A DNA stretch of 64,000 bases from Virgibacillus_N oceani_A (GTDB taxonomy: Bacteria > Bacillota > Bacilli > Bacillales > Amphibacillaceae): NCBI GenBank assembly GCA_041521345.1, contig JBGOHB010000027.1. One strand, written 5' to 3'. Below are positions 1-7,206 of the stretch, in pieces (positions within the stretch are counted from its first letter, which is position 1; the number at the start of each line of letters is the position of its first letter). Both the position numbers and the translations under genes were made by a program. The notes under the pieces are model-generated. The model was not told the origin of the DNA, did no database searches, and saw nothing but the letters and a program-made list of their open reading frames with translations.

Positions 1-305
1 GTCGAGGCAAAAGTTTGGATCGCACCGATCTGATATAAAATAAGATTATACGCTTCTTCGGGGTCTATTTCCATGGGACGCCGGCCGAAACCGATTAAAT
101 CCTGCAGCCCGGGATGGGCACCGATTCCAATATTTTTATTTGAAGCAGTTTTCACTGTATGAGCAATCACGTTATGATCCCCAGCATGATAACCACAAGC
201 AATATTGGCAGATGAGATATAATCCATAATCAAATCATCCTGCCCTATTTTGTAGGCGCCAAAACTCTCTCCCAAATCACTGTTCAGATCAACCTGATAC
301 TTCAT
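1..305 (-). CDS. pxpA: 5-oxoprolinase subunit A, LamB/YcsF family (partial)
   Basis: Only the first 101 codons are in the window; the 3' part lies beyond base 1. The start MKYQVDLNSDLGESFG and the following ANIACGYHAGDH and GIGAHPGLQDLIGFGRR stretches are the family's N-terminal signatures. PxpA works with PxpB and PxpC in ATP-dependent opening of 5-oxoproline (pyroglutamate) to glutamate in the cytoplasm. The ATG at 303-305 overlaps the end of pxpB by 17 bases, so the two are co-transcribed and probably translationally coupled. pxpC is not in the window and may follow to the left. Confidence 0.88.
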   Translation of the reverse strand, partial: MKYQVDLNSDLGESFGAYKIGQDDLIMDYISSANIACGYHAGDHNVIAHTVKTASNKNIGIGAHPGLQDLIGFGRRPMEIDPEEAYNLILYQIGAIQTFAS

Positions 306-1029
306 TGTTCTCCTCCCCTCCCTGTATGAATGTTGTCCGGGGAATATAACTTCCCGCTTTCACTTTTTTCTCTATTTCTATAAATTCCTGTTCTCCTATT
401 GGCATAAAGCGAATATAATTACCTGCCTCCAGTAAAATAGGTGACGCTTTTCTTTCATCATATAACTTTAATGGCGTTTTTCCGATGATTTGCCATCCTC
501 CCGGCGATTCTACCGGATAAATACCTGTCTGCTTTCCGGCAATTCCTACAGAACCTGCCGAAATCTCTGCACGAGGATTGGACTTTCTCTCTAGAGCAAT
601 TTTCTCAGACATTCCACCTAAATACGTAAACCCCGGGATAAACCCCATCATATAGATCAAGTAATCTCTTGATGTATGCAAGTCTATCACTTCCCGCTCA
701 TCAAGGTTATTCTCTTCTGCAACAAGGGAAAGATCAGGTCCATTCTCTCCCCCATAAAAAACAGGAATCTCCGTTATTTTGGCAGCAGGAAGTACCATCT
801 TTTCCATTTCCGATAGTGACTGTTCGATTTGCACTTCCAATTCTTCATAAAATATAATAAACGGGTTATAAACAAGCGTTACCGCAGTATAGGTTGGAAT
901 CCATTCCATCACACCCCGAATTTTTTTCTTTTCCAGCAGGAGACAAAAACAACGTATCTTTTCATTCGTCTCCTTGGAAATATCTTCACCAAACTGGATT
1001 CTAAAGCCTGAATCCCCGTAAGCTTCCAT
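289..1029 (-). CDS. pxpB: 5-oxoprolinase subunit B (KipI-type, carboxyltransferase domain 1)
   Basis: About 246 residues, the normal length for PxpB/KipI. The N-terminal GDSGFRIQFG block and the C-terminal GFIPGFTYLGG, SAGSVGIAG and GIYPVESPGGWQIIGKTP motifs are typical. In Bacillus the homologue KipI also inhibits the sporulation kinase KinA, so a second role is possible but cannot be read from sequence. A longer reading begins at a GTG at 1047, but an AAGGCGGGTGA-like ribosome site sits directly on that GTG and is better spaced for the ATG at 1029, which also gives the usual family start MEAYGDSG. First visible gene of the pxpBA operon. Confidence 0.85.
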   Translation of the reverse strand: MEAYGDSGFRIQFGEDISKETNEKIRCFCLLLEKKKIRGVMEWIPTYTAVTLVYNPFIIFYEELEVQIEQSLSEMEKMVLPAAKITEIPVFYGGENGPDLSLVAEENNLDEREVIDLHTSRDYLIYMMGFIPGFTYLGGMSEKIALERKSNPRAEISAGSVGIAGKQTGIYPVESPGGWQIIGKTPLKLYDERKASPILLEAGNYIRFMPIGEQEFIEIEKKVKAGSYIPRTTFIQGGEENNEVSG

Positions 1030-1111
1030 CCGAACCAATGCAATCACCCGCCTTTTTCATCATTATAATAGATTGGCAGTGGACTGTCATCGGTATGTTG
1101 TATGATGCAAC

Positions 1112-1143
1112 AAAAAAACTGCCGGCATAAAACAGCCTGCAGT
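1112..1143 (-). terminator. Rho-independent terminator of the signal peptidase operon
   Basis: On the minus strand ACTGCAGGC pairs with GCCGGCAGT (one mismatch) around an 8-base loop and is followed by seven T. It begins just after the stop codon of the signal peptidase gene. Confidence 0.8.
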
Positions 1144-1144
1144 A

Positions 1145-1696
1145 CTATTTAATCGATTTCGGCGGGAATATAGAAAAGACGGATTCCCCTTTTATCTGAT
1201 TTTCTGTAATTGGACCGTGATCGCTGTCTCTACTGTCAAAGCTTGCCCCCGGCTGTCTGTTGTCACCGATGACAAAATAGCTTCCTTCACTGACGGTCAC
1301 TTCAGGTATATCACTTGGTTTGCCGGCCGTATAATCCTCTTCAAGTGGCGTTCCCTCCACAAAAATAGTTCCCTCTCTGATTTCCACCGTTTCATGCGGC
1401 ATGCCAATCACCCGTTTGATCACATCTAACCCGTTCTGATCCTGATAAATAATCACATCATACCGTTCCACTTCATAAAACAGACTGCTTGTCAGCAGAA
1501 TATCCCTATCATCCAGCGTGGGGTTCATCGAATCGCCGGAAACGACCGTAAATTGAATAACGTATCTGAACAATATAAAGATTCCTATTAAGAAAATGAT
1601 GAAAATAACCCAGCTCATCACACTGGATTTGCTGGATTTTTTTTGTTTTGAATTGTTTTCGGATGCTGTTTCTTTCATAGGTGTAGTCTTACTCAT
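1145..1696 (-). CDS. Type I signal peptidase (P-type, Ser/Lys)
   Basis: 183 residues. A cytoplasmic Lys/Ser-rich tail is followed by one membrane anchor (about residues 27-49) and the extracellular catalytic domain. The nucleophile is S56 in SGDSMNPTL and the general base K94 in DVIKRVIGMP; box E is GDNRQPGASFDSRD (from residue 144). The Lys makes this a bacterial P-type enzyme, not the ER-type SipW that serves TasA. The gene overlaps the preceding secreted-protein gene by 8 bases and is last in a four-gene operon whose other three products all carry cleavable signal peptides. A dedicated role in processing them is an inference from context. Confidence 0.9.
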   Translation of the reverse strand: MSKTTPMKETASENNSKQKKSSKSSVMSWVIFIIFLIGIFILFRYVIQFTVVSGDSMNPTLDDRDILLTSSLFYEVERYDVIIYQDQNGLDVIKRVIGMPHETVEIREGTIFVEGTPLEEDYTAGKPSDIPEVTVSEGSYFVIGDNRQPGASFDSRDSDHGPITENQIKGESVFSIFPPKSIK

Positions 1697-2213
1697 TTGT
1701 TTCCCCCTCGTGTTGTTCAGCTTCAGTTACATGATCTGTTTCTCCTTCAGTTTCTTCAGTGTCCGGTTCTTGTTCATTTCCCCCTTCTTGGCCGCCGGTT
1801 TCAAGCACTTGATCCATTTCCACTTTCGCATTATTAAAAATCTGTTCCAATTCCTGTAGTTTGGTTTCCTTCATTGCCGATTCGTCTATCTCTATTTCTT
1901 CCATCAGTGAATCTGCATACTTTCTGATATCTTCAACCCGGCTGCTTTTTTCCGCTTCCACAAAATCATGCAGCTCTTCTTCTGCCGCTTCAATTGCTAA
2001 GCGCAGTTCTTCTTGTAATTTTTTTGTTTGTTTTTGCTGTTCTGTTAAAATGGCTTGTTCTATTTCTTCCACCGATTCCTCTGTTTTCTGATCAAACCAC
2101 GATGTCAGCATCCCGCCTATATTTTGATCGGCAAAAGCAATTGTAACACTGCTGCCTGCAACCACTATTAAAAAAAGCGTTCCAATTACAATTTTCCGCC
2201 ATTTTGCCTGCAC
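1689..2213 (-). CDS. Secreted acidic helical protein, unknown family (operon gene 3)
   Basis: 174 residues from a GTG start with AGGAG eight bases upstream. Residues 1-28 form a signal peptide with an AFA cleavage site; the mature protein begins DQNIGGMLTSWFDQ. The rest is strongly predicted coiled coil, rich in E, K and Q (residues about 40-140), followed by a low-complexity Glu/Gly/Thr tail. There is no cysteine and no cell-wall anchor. The mature N-terminus shares a G-[GE]-x-L-x-x-[WN]-[FY] pattern with the two genes upstream. I do not recognise the family. The 3' end overlaps the signal peptidase gene, so the pair is likely translationally coupled. Confidence 0.75.
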   Translation of the reverse strand: MQAKWRKIVIGTLFLIVVAGSSVTIAFADQNIGGMLTSWFDQKTEESVEEIEQAILTEQQKQTKKLQEELRLAIEAAEEELHDFVEAEKSSRVEDIRKYADSLMEEIEIDESAMKETKLQELEQIFNNAKVEMDQVLETGGQEGGNEQEPDTEETEGETDHVTEAEQHEGETNE

Positions 2214-2233
2214 CGAAATCAGCTCCTAAAATC

Positions 2234-2262
2234 GGGCTCCCTGTAATTGGAGCAGGGAACCC
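2234..2262 (-). other. Intergenic hairpin between operon genes 2 and 3
   Basis: Ten-base arms (GGGTTCCCTG / CAGGGAGCCC on the minus strand, one mismatch) close a 9-base loop and are followed by a short ATTTT. It could be a partial terminator, or a 3' stabiliser that raises expression of the first two genes over the last two. The T run is too short to call a full terminator. Confidence 0.5.
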
Positions 2263-2290
2263 GCCAGTCCTATCTGTCTTTGTAGTTTAA

Positions 2291-3073
2291 TTATTCATTA
2301 ATACCGGAAACGACGTCATCTAATGCATTGATTGCATCTTCTTCCAGATCCTCTGCTGCAGCAATTATGATGTTTTGCTGTTCTTCAACAAGCCCGGCTA
2401 AAAGTGCTTCTACTTCATCACGTAAATCTTCAATGGCCCAATCAACTTGACTTCTTAAATTATCAATAGTCACAGTTTCATTAGATTCTATAGCAGCAGC
2501 CAATTCATCTTGAGCATTTTGAATGGCAGCCTCTAATTCCTGAACTGCATCATCACTGGCAGTGTTTATGTCAGTTGTCATCTCATTCAACGCTGCTTCA
2601 CCAGTGTCACCTGTAAATGCTGTTAAATCGTTCGTTGCATAGTTAAGCCATTCTCCTGTTACAGTTTCAATTTCAAAAAAACCATCCAGCATTACATTAT
2701 AATATTGCAGCTGCATACCCGCTAAAATTTCTGCCTTTTCCTCATCAATTGCTTCAATGTGACTCAATTTAGCTGCTACAATCTCATCTAAAGACTCCCC
2801 AGTTGCCGTCTCCCTCGTTAAATCAATATCCACACCAGCCTCATCCTTCAATGCCTCATACTCATCAATCAGACCAGGGACTTGATCATCCATATACGCT
2901 TCCGTATCCGCTTCAATCGTGTCAACTGACTGACCAAACATGTCATCATACCACGCCCGAAGATTTTCCCCTGCATCGGTATTCGCAAATGCAAAACTTG
3001 AACCTGAAACAACCCCTACAACGAGTGTCCCTGCGATAATTTTCCCCTTTAAAGATCCTAATCCAAATTTCAT
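2291..3073 (-). CDS. Secreted acidic helical protein, unknown family (operon gene 2)
   Basis: 260 residues with a good ribosome site (GGAGGGAG) before the ATG. The signal peptide ends at AFA (residues 28-30) and the mature protein begins NTDAGENLRAWYDDMF. The mature chain is very acidic, almost free of basic residues in its last 100 positions, lacks cysteine, and is predicted mainly helical with amphipathic repeats (for example LRSQVDWAIEDLRDEVEALL). The mature N-terminus resembles its operon neighbours (G-x-x-L-x-x-W-[FY]-D). Surface or matrix structural protein is one reading; the family is not recognised. The acidity fits a salt-adapted organism. Confidence 0.75.
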   Translation of the reverse strand: MKFGLGSLKGKIIAGTLVVGVVSGSSFAFANTDAGENLRAWYDDMFGQSVDTIEADTEAYMDDQVPGLIDEYEALKDEAGVDIDLTRETATGESLDEIVAAKLSHIEAIDEEKAEILAGMQLQYYNVMLDGFFEIETVTGEWLNYATNDLTAFTGDTGEAALNEMTTDINTASDDAVQELEAAIQNAQDELAAAIESNETVTIDNLRSQVDWAIEDLRDEVEALLAGLVEEQQNIIIAAAEDLEEDAINALDDVVSGINE

Positions 3074-3097
3074 CGTAAATAACTCCCTCCATTTGAT

Positions 3098-3508
3098 TTA
3101 TTTTTCTGACAATAATTCTTCCAAATATTCCTCGACATCTTGCCCAATTTCAATTTGCAGTTGTTCTGTTTTTTGCTGTTCAAACTCCTGTAGATCTTTT
3201 TCCTTTAAAACTTCCTTCGTTTCTTTCAATTGCAAAAGATAATCTTCTTGGTGCTGCTCCACATTTCCTTTTGCCTCAACCAGCTTGTCCAAGTAAAATT
3301 CCCTTAATTGGTTTTCACCTGTATCAGCTAGCTGCTGTCTATGCTCGATCATGCCTTGCATTGCTTCCTCCTGTTTTTCCTTCATAATCTGCTCGGCAAA
3401 TCCTAAATAATTGCTAACCAAATTTCCCCCTTTTTCTGCTTGTACAAAAATTGTGGTTACTAACATGAGTAGCACTGCAACGATCATGGAAATCCCTATT
3501 TTTTTCAC
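3098..3508 (-). CDS. Small secreted coiled-coil protein, unknown family (operon gene 1)
   Basis: About 136 residues. Two in-frame GTG codons (3514 and 3508) follow an AAAGGATAGGTGG ribosome site; 3508 is better spaced. A signal peptide ends at VQA, and the mature chain begins EKGGNLVSNYLGFAEQI, carrying the same G-G-x-L spacing as the next two genes. The remainder is a Glu/Lys/Gln-rich heptad-like helix. First gene of the operon; only 24 bases separate it from gene 2. No recognised domain. Confidence 0.7.
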   Translation of the reverse strand: MKKIGISMIVAVLLMLVTTIFVQAEKGGNLVSNYLGFAEQIMKEKQEEAMQGMIEHRQQLADTGENQLREFYLDKLVEAKGNVEQHQEDYLLQLKETKEVLKEKDLQEFEQQKTEQLQIEIGQDVEEYLEELLSEK

Positions 3509-3514
3509 TACCAC

Positions 3515-3972
3515 CTATCCTTTCGTCTTAAGAATATGCTCCTAGAAAAAATTCGTTCCTGTCTCTCATTACCTACATTATCAAAAAGTTTTAAACAATG
3601 AATCGGAATAAATACCCGATTTTAAAAATAGTAAGAAAGTTTTGGTTTCGACAATCTATTATAAAACTCGACAAATTAGAGTAGGCATATCATCATGGAA
3701 AACGATAGCATTATGCAAAACTCCCAGAAAATTGCTTTGATTTGTATCCTACTTTTGAATTACCCATTAATTCTTTTTACCTATGTATTTATTGAAGTTC
3801 GTTCATTCCGAAACTAAACAAAAAGCTGGATTTTTTTAACTTGGCAGCTTGCAGGTCTTCAGTTATCATTAATAGAGCAGTAATTTGACAAGGAAAATCG
3901 TCTATGCGATTATAATCACAATTCGAGAGAGAAACGAAAGTTAGCTTATAAAATAAAAGAAGGTGTTAGAGA
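3515..3972. other. Divergent intergenic region, no gene seen
   Basis: AT-rich stretch between the leftward secreted-protein operon and rightward cvfB. It must hold both promoters, but neither has a clear consensus. No convincing open frame, RNA or repeat is visible. An AAGGTG ribosome site at 3960-3965 serves the TTG start at 3973. Confidence 0.5.
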
Positions 3973-4833
3973 TTGAATTCATTTTTAGGTACCATCCAAA
4001 CAATGAAGGTTGACAGTAAAACAAAGACTGGCTATGTGTTAACTAATACCGGTATAGAAGCCGTCCTCCCTCACGAGGAAACTGATACAGAGCTGGATCC
4101 GGGTGAACAGGTGAATGTATTTTTATATTCCGATAAACAAGGAAGATGGATAGCAACATTAGCACTCCCTGCTGTACAAAAAGAAAAATACGATTGGGCG
4201 GAGGTTAAAGAGGCTGTCCCTAATTTGGGCGTCTTTGTCGATATTGGTACAAATAAGGAAATACTCGTATCCAAGGATGACTTACCATTATTTGAAAGCG
4301 TGTGGCCAGCAGCGGGAGATGTGCTTTACGTTACTTTAGGAGAAGACCAAAAAGGACGTCTGTTGGCAATCCCTGCAGATGAAAATGCGCTTATGAATGA
4401 ATTCGAAGCGGCAAGGGAAAATTTATACCAACAGCCTATTACAGGCAGGGTATATCATACAAGCAAGGAAGGTGCAGCCATTTTCACAGAGGGAAATCAC
4501 CGAGGCTTTATTCATCATTCGGAACGCAAAGAAGAACCGCGATTGGGCGAGCTTATCAACGGACGGGTTATCGAAGTAAAGGAAGACGGTTCTATCAATG
4601 TTTCCCTTCGCCCCCTGAAACAGCACAGTATTGGAAGCGATGCGGAAACCATCTTGGAACACCTTGAAGCAAATAACGGGGTGATACCTCTCAGTGATAA
4701 AAGCGATCCAGAAGATATCCGGGCGACGTTCCAGATTAGCAAAGCAGCCTTCAAACGCGCCCTCGGCAGTCTGATGAAAGAAGGTAAAATTGAGCAGATT
4801 AACGGGAATACCTATATGAGAGGAAATAAATAG
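3973..4833 (+). CDS. cvfB: CvfB/YitL-type S1 RNA-binding protein
   Basis: 286 residues, the usual CvfB length, starting at TTG with an AAGGTG ribosome site. It contains consecutive S1-like OB folds (roughly residues 1-65, 70-135 and 150-210; the last has GRVYHTSKEGAAIFTEGNHRGFIHHSE and LINGRVIEVKEDGSINVSLRP) and a C-terminal winged-helix segment (about 225-285, FQISKAAFKRALGSLMKEGKI). CvfB binds RNA and affects virulence gene expression in Staphylococcus; in Bacillus (YitL) the role is unclear. Single-gene unit. Confidence 0.85.
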   Translation: MNSFLGTIQTMKVDSKTKTGYVLTNTGIEAVLPHEETDTELDPGEQVNVFLYSDKQGRWIATLALPAVQKEKYDWAEVKEAVPNLGVFVDIGTNKEILVSKDDLPLFESVWPAAGDVLYVTLGEDQKGRLLAIPADENALMNEFEAARENLYQQPITGRVYHTSKEGAAIFTEGNHRGFIHHSERKEEPRLGELINGRVIEVKEDGSINVSLRPLKQHSIGSDAETILEHLEANNGVIPLSDKSDPEDIRATFQISKAAFKRALGSLMKEGKIEQINGNTYMRGNK

Positions 4834-4940
4834 CGACAGTCCCGCAAATAGGTCAGGATAAATGTTTAACTGTTAAAAGAATTATAAAAACCATCTAAGC
4901 CATGTACCTTAGAAGCTTCTCGGCATATGGTTTAACGCAT

Positions 4941-4970
4941 AAAAAAAGAACGGATCACCGCTCTTTTTTT
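4941..4970. terminator. Bidirectional terminator between convergent genes
   Basis: AAAAAAAGAACGG and CCGCTCTTTTTTT flank a 4-base loop, with A and T runs on both sides. It can stop rightward transcription from cvfB and leftward transcription from the small membrane protein gene, whose stop codon overlaps the T run. Confidence 0.8.
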
Positions 4971-5253
4971 ATGCCTTCACGTTCGAATAAGAATCGACAA
5001 GTGATGTAACTATAAAGCCGATTGCAGCAGCAAACATAGCTGCAATTCCCCATCCGCCAAGGCCTGCACCCATCATTTCTACTTTTCCGACTATCGGGGC
5101 AGCACAAACCAATAAAATTCCGATAATTCCCAGGGCAGCTAGTGGATAATAGCCTGTGAACTTCTCTTTACCAGTTGCTTTTAAAGCTGCAAGTCCCAGA
5201 GCAACACTAATTACCGTCAAAATAATTCCAATGATAAATACTGACTGTATCAT
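4969..5253 (-). CDS. Small three-helix membrane protein of unknown function
   Basis: 94 residues with three hydrophobic segments (about 3-23, 36-55 and 66-87) joined by short loops, the first loop being KATGKEKFTGYY. No catalytic motif is visible and I do not recognise the family. The short tail SYSNVKA is polar. Single gene, convergent with cvfB, with its own upstream AT-rich region. Confidence 0.6.
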   Translation of the reverse strand: MIQSVFIIGIILTVISVALGLAALKATGKEKFTGYYPLAALGIIGILLVCAAPIVGKVEMMGAGLGGWGIAAMFAAAIGFIVTSLVDSYSNVKA

Positions 5254-5438
5254 TCCTTCACCTCATACAAAAATATATATTTATAGTCTACAATCGAACA
5301 CCTATAAAGTCAATTTACATGGCTGCATTCTTCTTTTTTAAAAAATTTGTAATTCACCAACACTTGCTTTAATAAACTAATAATAAATAGAGGAAAGGAG
5401 GATCGCCTTATTTTATTTCAAATATAAGGAGGATATAC

Positions 5439-6632
5439 ATGAAGAAAAGGTTCCTATGGCAGATCCTGATCGCTTTTGTTCTGGCGATCGCAGTTGGTTT
5501 GCTGTTTGGAGAAAATGCAAGTGTTGTGGAACCCCTTGGTGATTTATTCTTACGTCTTATTCAATTTATTATTGTACCGCTTATTTTAGCAACGATTATT
5601 GTTGGTGTGACAAGTGCCGGAAACATTAGAAAATTAGGCAGGCTTGGCGGCAAAATGATCACTTATTATTTACTGACAAGCTTTATGGCCATCTCTATCG
5701 GCTTACTTGCCGGATTTGTGTTGTCGCCTGGTACAGGGCTTGATGTTATCCCTGATGCCGGGGCAGAAGAACCGGCTGAAACAGTCGGCATTGTTGATAC
5801 ATTACTGAGCATTGTGCCGACAAACCCGGTCGAAGCATTATCCACTGCAAACATTCTGCAAATCATCTTTTTTGCTGTATTTTTAGGAATTGGCATTACG
5901 TTAGTTGGCGAGAAAGCAACACCAGTACGGCGCTTCTTTGATGGTCTCTCGGAAATCATGTATAAAATCACCAATCTTGTTATGCTGCTTGTTCCTTTAG
6001 GTGTATTTGGGCTACTTGCACCCATCGTGGGACAATATGGGATTGATGTACTGATGCCACTTATCAAACTGATAGCCGCTGTATTTATTGGCTGTATTGT
6101 TCATGCTGCTGTAACCTATTCCATTGCGGTAAAAACAATCGGAAAATTAAACCCGCTTACATTCTTTAAAGGAATTTTGCCTGCAGCTACTGTCGCCTTT
6201 AGTACCGCAAGCAGCTCGGGCACCCTTCCTGTCACAATGAAAAATACGCAGGAAAATCTAGGTGTTTCCAAACAAACGAGCAGTTTCACCTTGCCGCTAG
6301 GAGCAACGATCAATATGGACGGAACCGCGCTTTATCAAGGTGTTGCCGTAATGTTTATCGCGCAATACTACGGCGTGGAGCTGACATTCACTCAAATAAT
6401 AACGGTTGCCCTTGTTGCTACTTTAGCTTCGATCGGAACAGCGGGTGTTCCTGGAGCCGGTCTTATTATGCTGACAATGGTATTGACAGCAATTAATCTT
6501 CCGTTGGCCGGGATTGCTTTAATCGCAAGTGTGGATCGTATCCTTGATATGATGCGAACCGCAGTAAATATTACCGGGGATGCCTCAGCAGCCGTTGTAG
6601 TCGAATCCAGCGAACGGAAGCATGAAACATAA
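5439..6632 (+). CDS. Dicarboxylate/glutamate:cation symporter (DAACS family)
   Basis: 397 residues starting at ATG with AAGGAGG. Family signatures present: the serine-rich re-entrant loop AFSTASSSGTLPVTM (about 252-266), GATINMDGTALYQG (about 287-300) in TM7, and the second loop ASIGTAGVPGAG (about 334-345). It imports glutamate, aspartate or C4-dicarboxylates with H+ or Na+ across the cytoplasmic membrane; the exact substrate cannot be read. The stop codon TAA at 6630-6632 lies inside the conserved left edge (ATAAAGTG) of repeat copy A1, so the repeat abuts or supplies the 3' end of this gene. Confidence 0.85.
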   Translation: MKKRFLWQILIAFVLAIAVGLLFGENASVVEPLGDLFLRLIQFIIVPLILATIIVGVTSAGNIRKLGRLGGKMITYYLLTSFMAISIGLLAGFVLSPGTGLDVIPDAGAEEPAETVGIVDTLLSIVPTNPVEALSTANILQIIFFAVFLGIGITLVGEKATPVRRFFDGLSEIMYKITNLVMLLVPLGVFGLLAPIVGQYGIDVLMPLIKLIAAVFIGCIVHAAVTYSIAVKTIGKLNPLTFFKGILPAATVAFSTASSSGTLPVTMKNTQENLGVSKQTSSFTLPLGATINMDGTALYQGVAVMFIAQYYGVELTFTQIITVALVATLASIGTAGVPGAGLIMLTMVLTAINLPLAGIALIASVDRILDMMRTAVNITGDASAAVVVESSERKHET

Positions 6633-6783
6633 AGTGAAACTTCATTAAGTGGGGGTTTAGGTCTACAGGACGTAGGTCATGCAGACGTTGCCACAATGTA
6701 TTTCGGTGGGACGAGGAACCACTGTACCGTAGTCCCAGGACGTGGCGATTTTAGTCTGCGTTTCCCCTCCCCTCACTGAATGT
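6629..6783 (+). repeat. Structured dispersed repeat, type A copy 1
   Basis: Nested inverted repeats. The outer arm is CATTAAGTGGGG with CCCCTCACTGAATG, the middle arm GCAGACGTTGCCAC with GTGGCGATTTTAGTCTGC, and the inner arm TGGGAC with GTCCCA around GAGGAACCACTGTACCGTA. Related copies lie at 19207-19359 and 63736-63887, and a sister type B follows. No open frame. See findings for compensatory changes between copies. Confidence 0.8.
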
Positions 6784-6821
6784 TAGCACCGCAAGGGTAT
6801 GACCTAAAGGCCCTTGAACGA

Positions 6822-7017
6822 ATCGGGCCGTTACTGGCTGTTGGATCTCCCACTTAGCATTTTCATGTTTCCTTCATGCTTAAAGTGGGAGTCTTACGAC
6901 GTACAGGACGTGCTAGTGCCGACAATGCCACAATTCTTTATGATGGGACGAGGAACTACTGTCCCGTAGTCCCAGGACGTGGCGTTTTTGTCGGCCAGCC
7001 GGTTACACTGCGATAAA
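6822..7017 (+). repeat. Structured dispersed repeat, type B copy 1
   Basis: Outer arm ACTGGCTG (6833-6840) pairs with CAGCCGGT (6996-7003) using one G-T wobble. A side hairpin CCCACTT...AAGTGGG follows, then middle arm GCCGACAATGCCAC with GTGGCGTTTTTGTCGGC and inner arm TGGGAC with GTCCCA. It shares the core GGGACGAGGAAC and GTAGTCCCAGGACGTGGCG with type A. A and B together form a composite of about 390 bp that recurs at 19.2-19.6 kb. Confidence 0.8.
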
Positions 7018-7206
7018 TTGAACGAGGGGGGCACAGGGACAGTTACTTTGTTTCATTTGTTTTATATTAGGAAGTCAGGACATAGACGGCTGCCCCCCTT
7101 GTCGGTCCCACAAATGATTTTTTAACCAAATCGCATTCCTATATTCCCATTTATCTGGTAAGATAAAATTATTGCACTTTTAAATAAAATTCCAAGGGGG
7201 AAAAGT

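Noticed and set aside
1145..1696. SipW-type (ER-type) signal peptidase serving TasA-like fibres
   Set aside because: The catalytic Lys94 and box order are those of P-type enzymes, and the neighbours have no TasA/CalY features.
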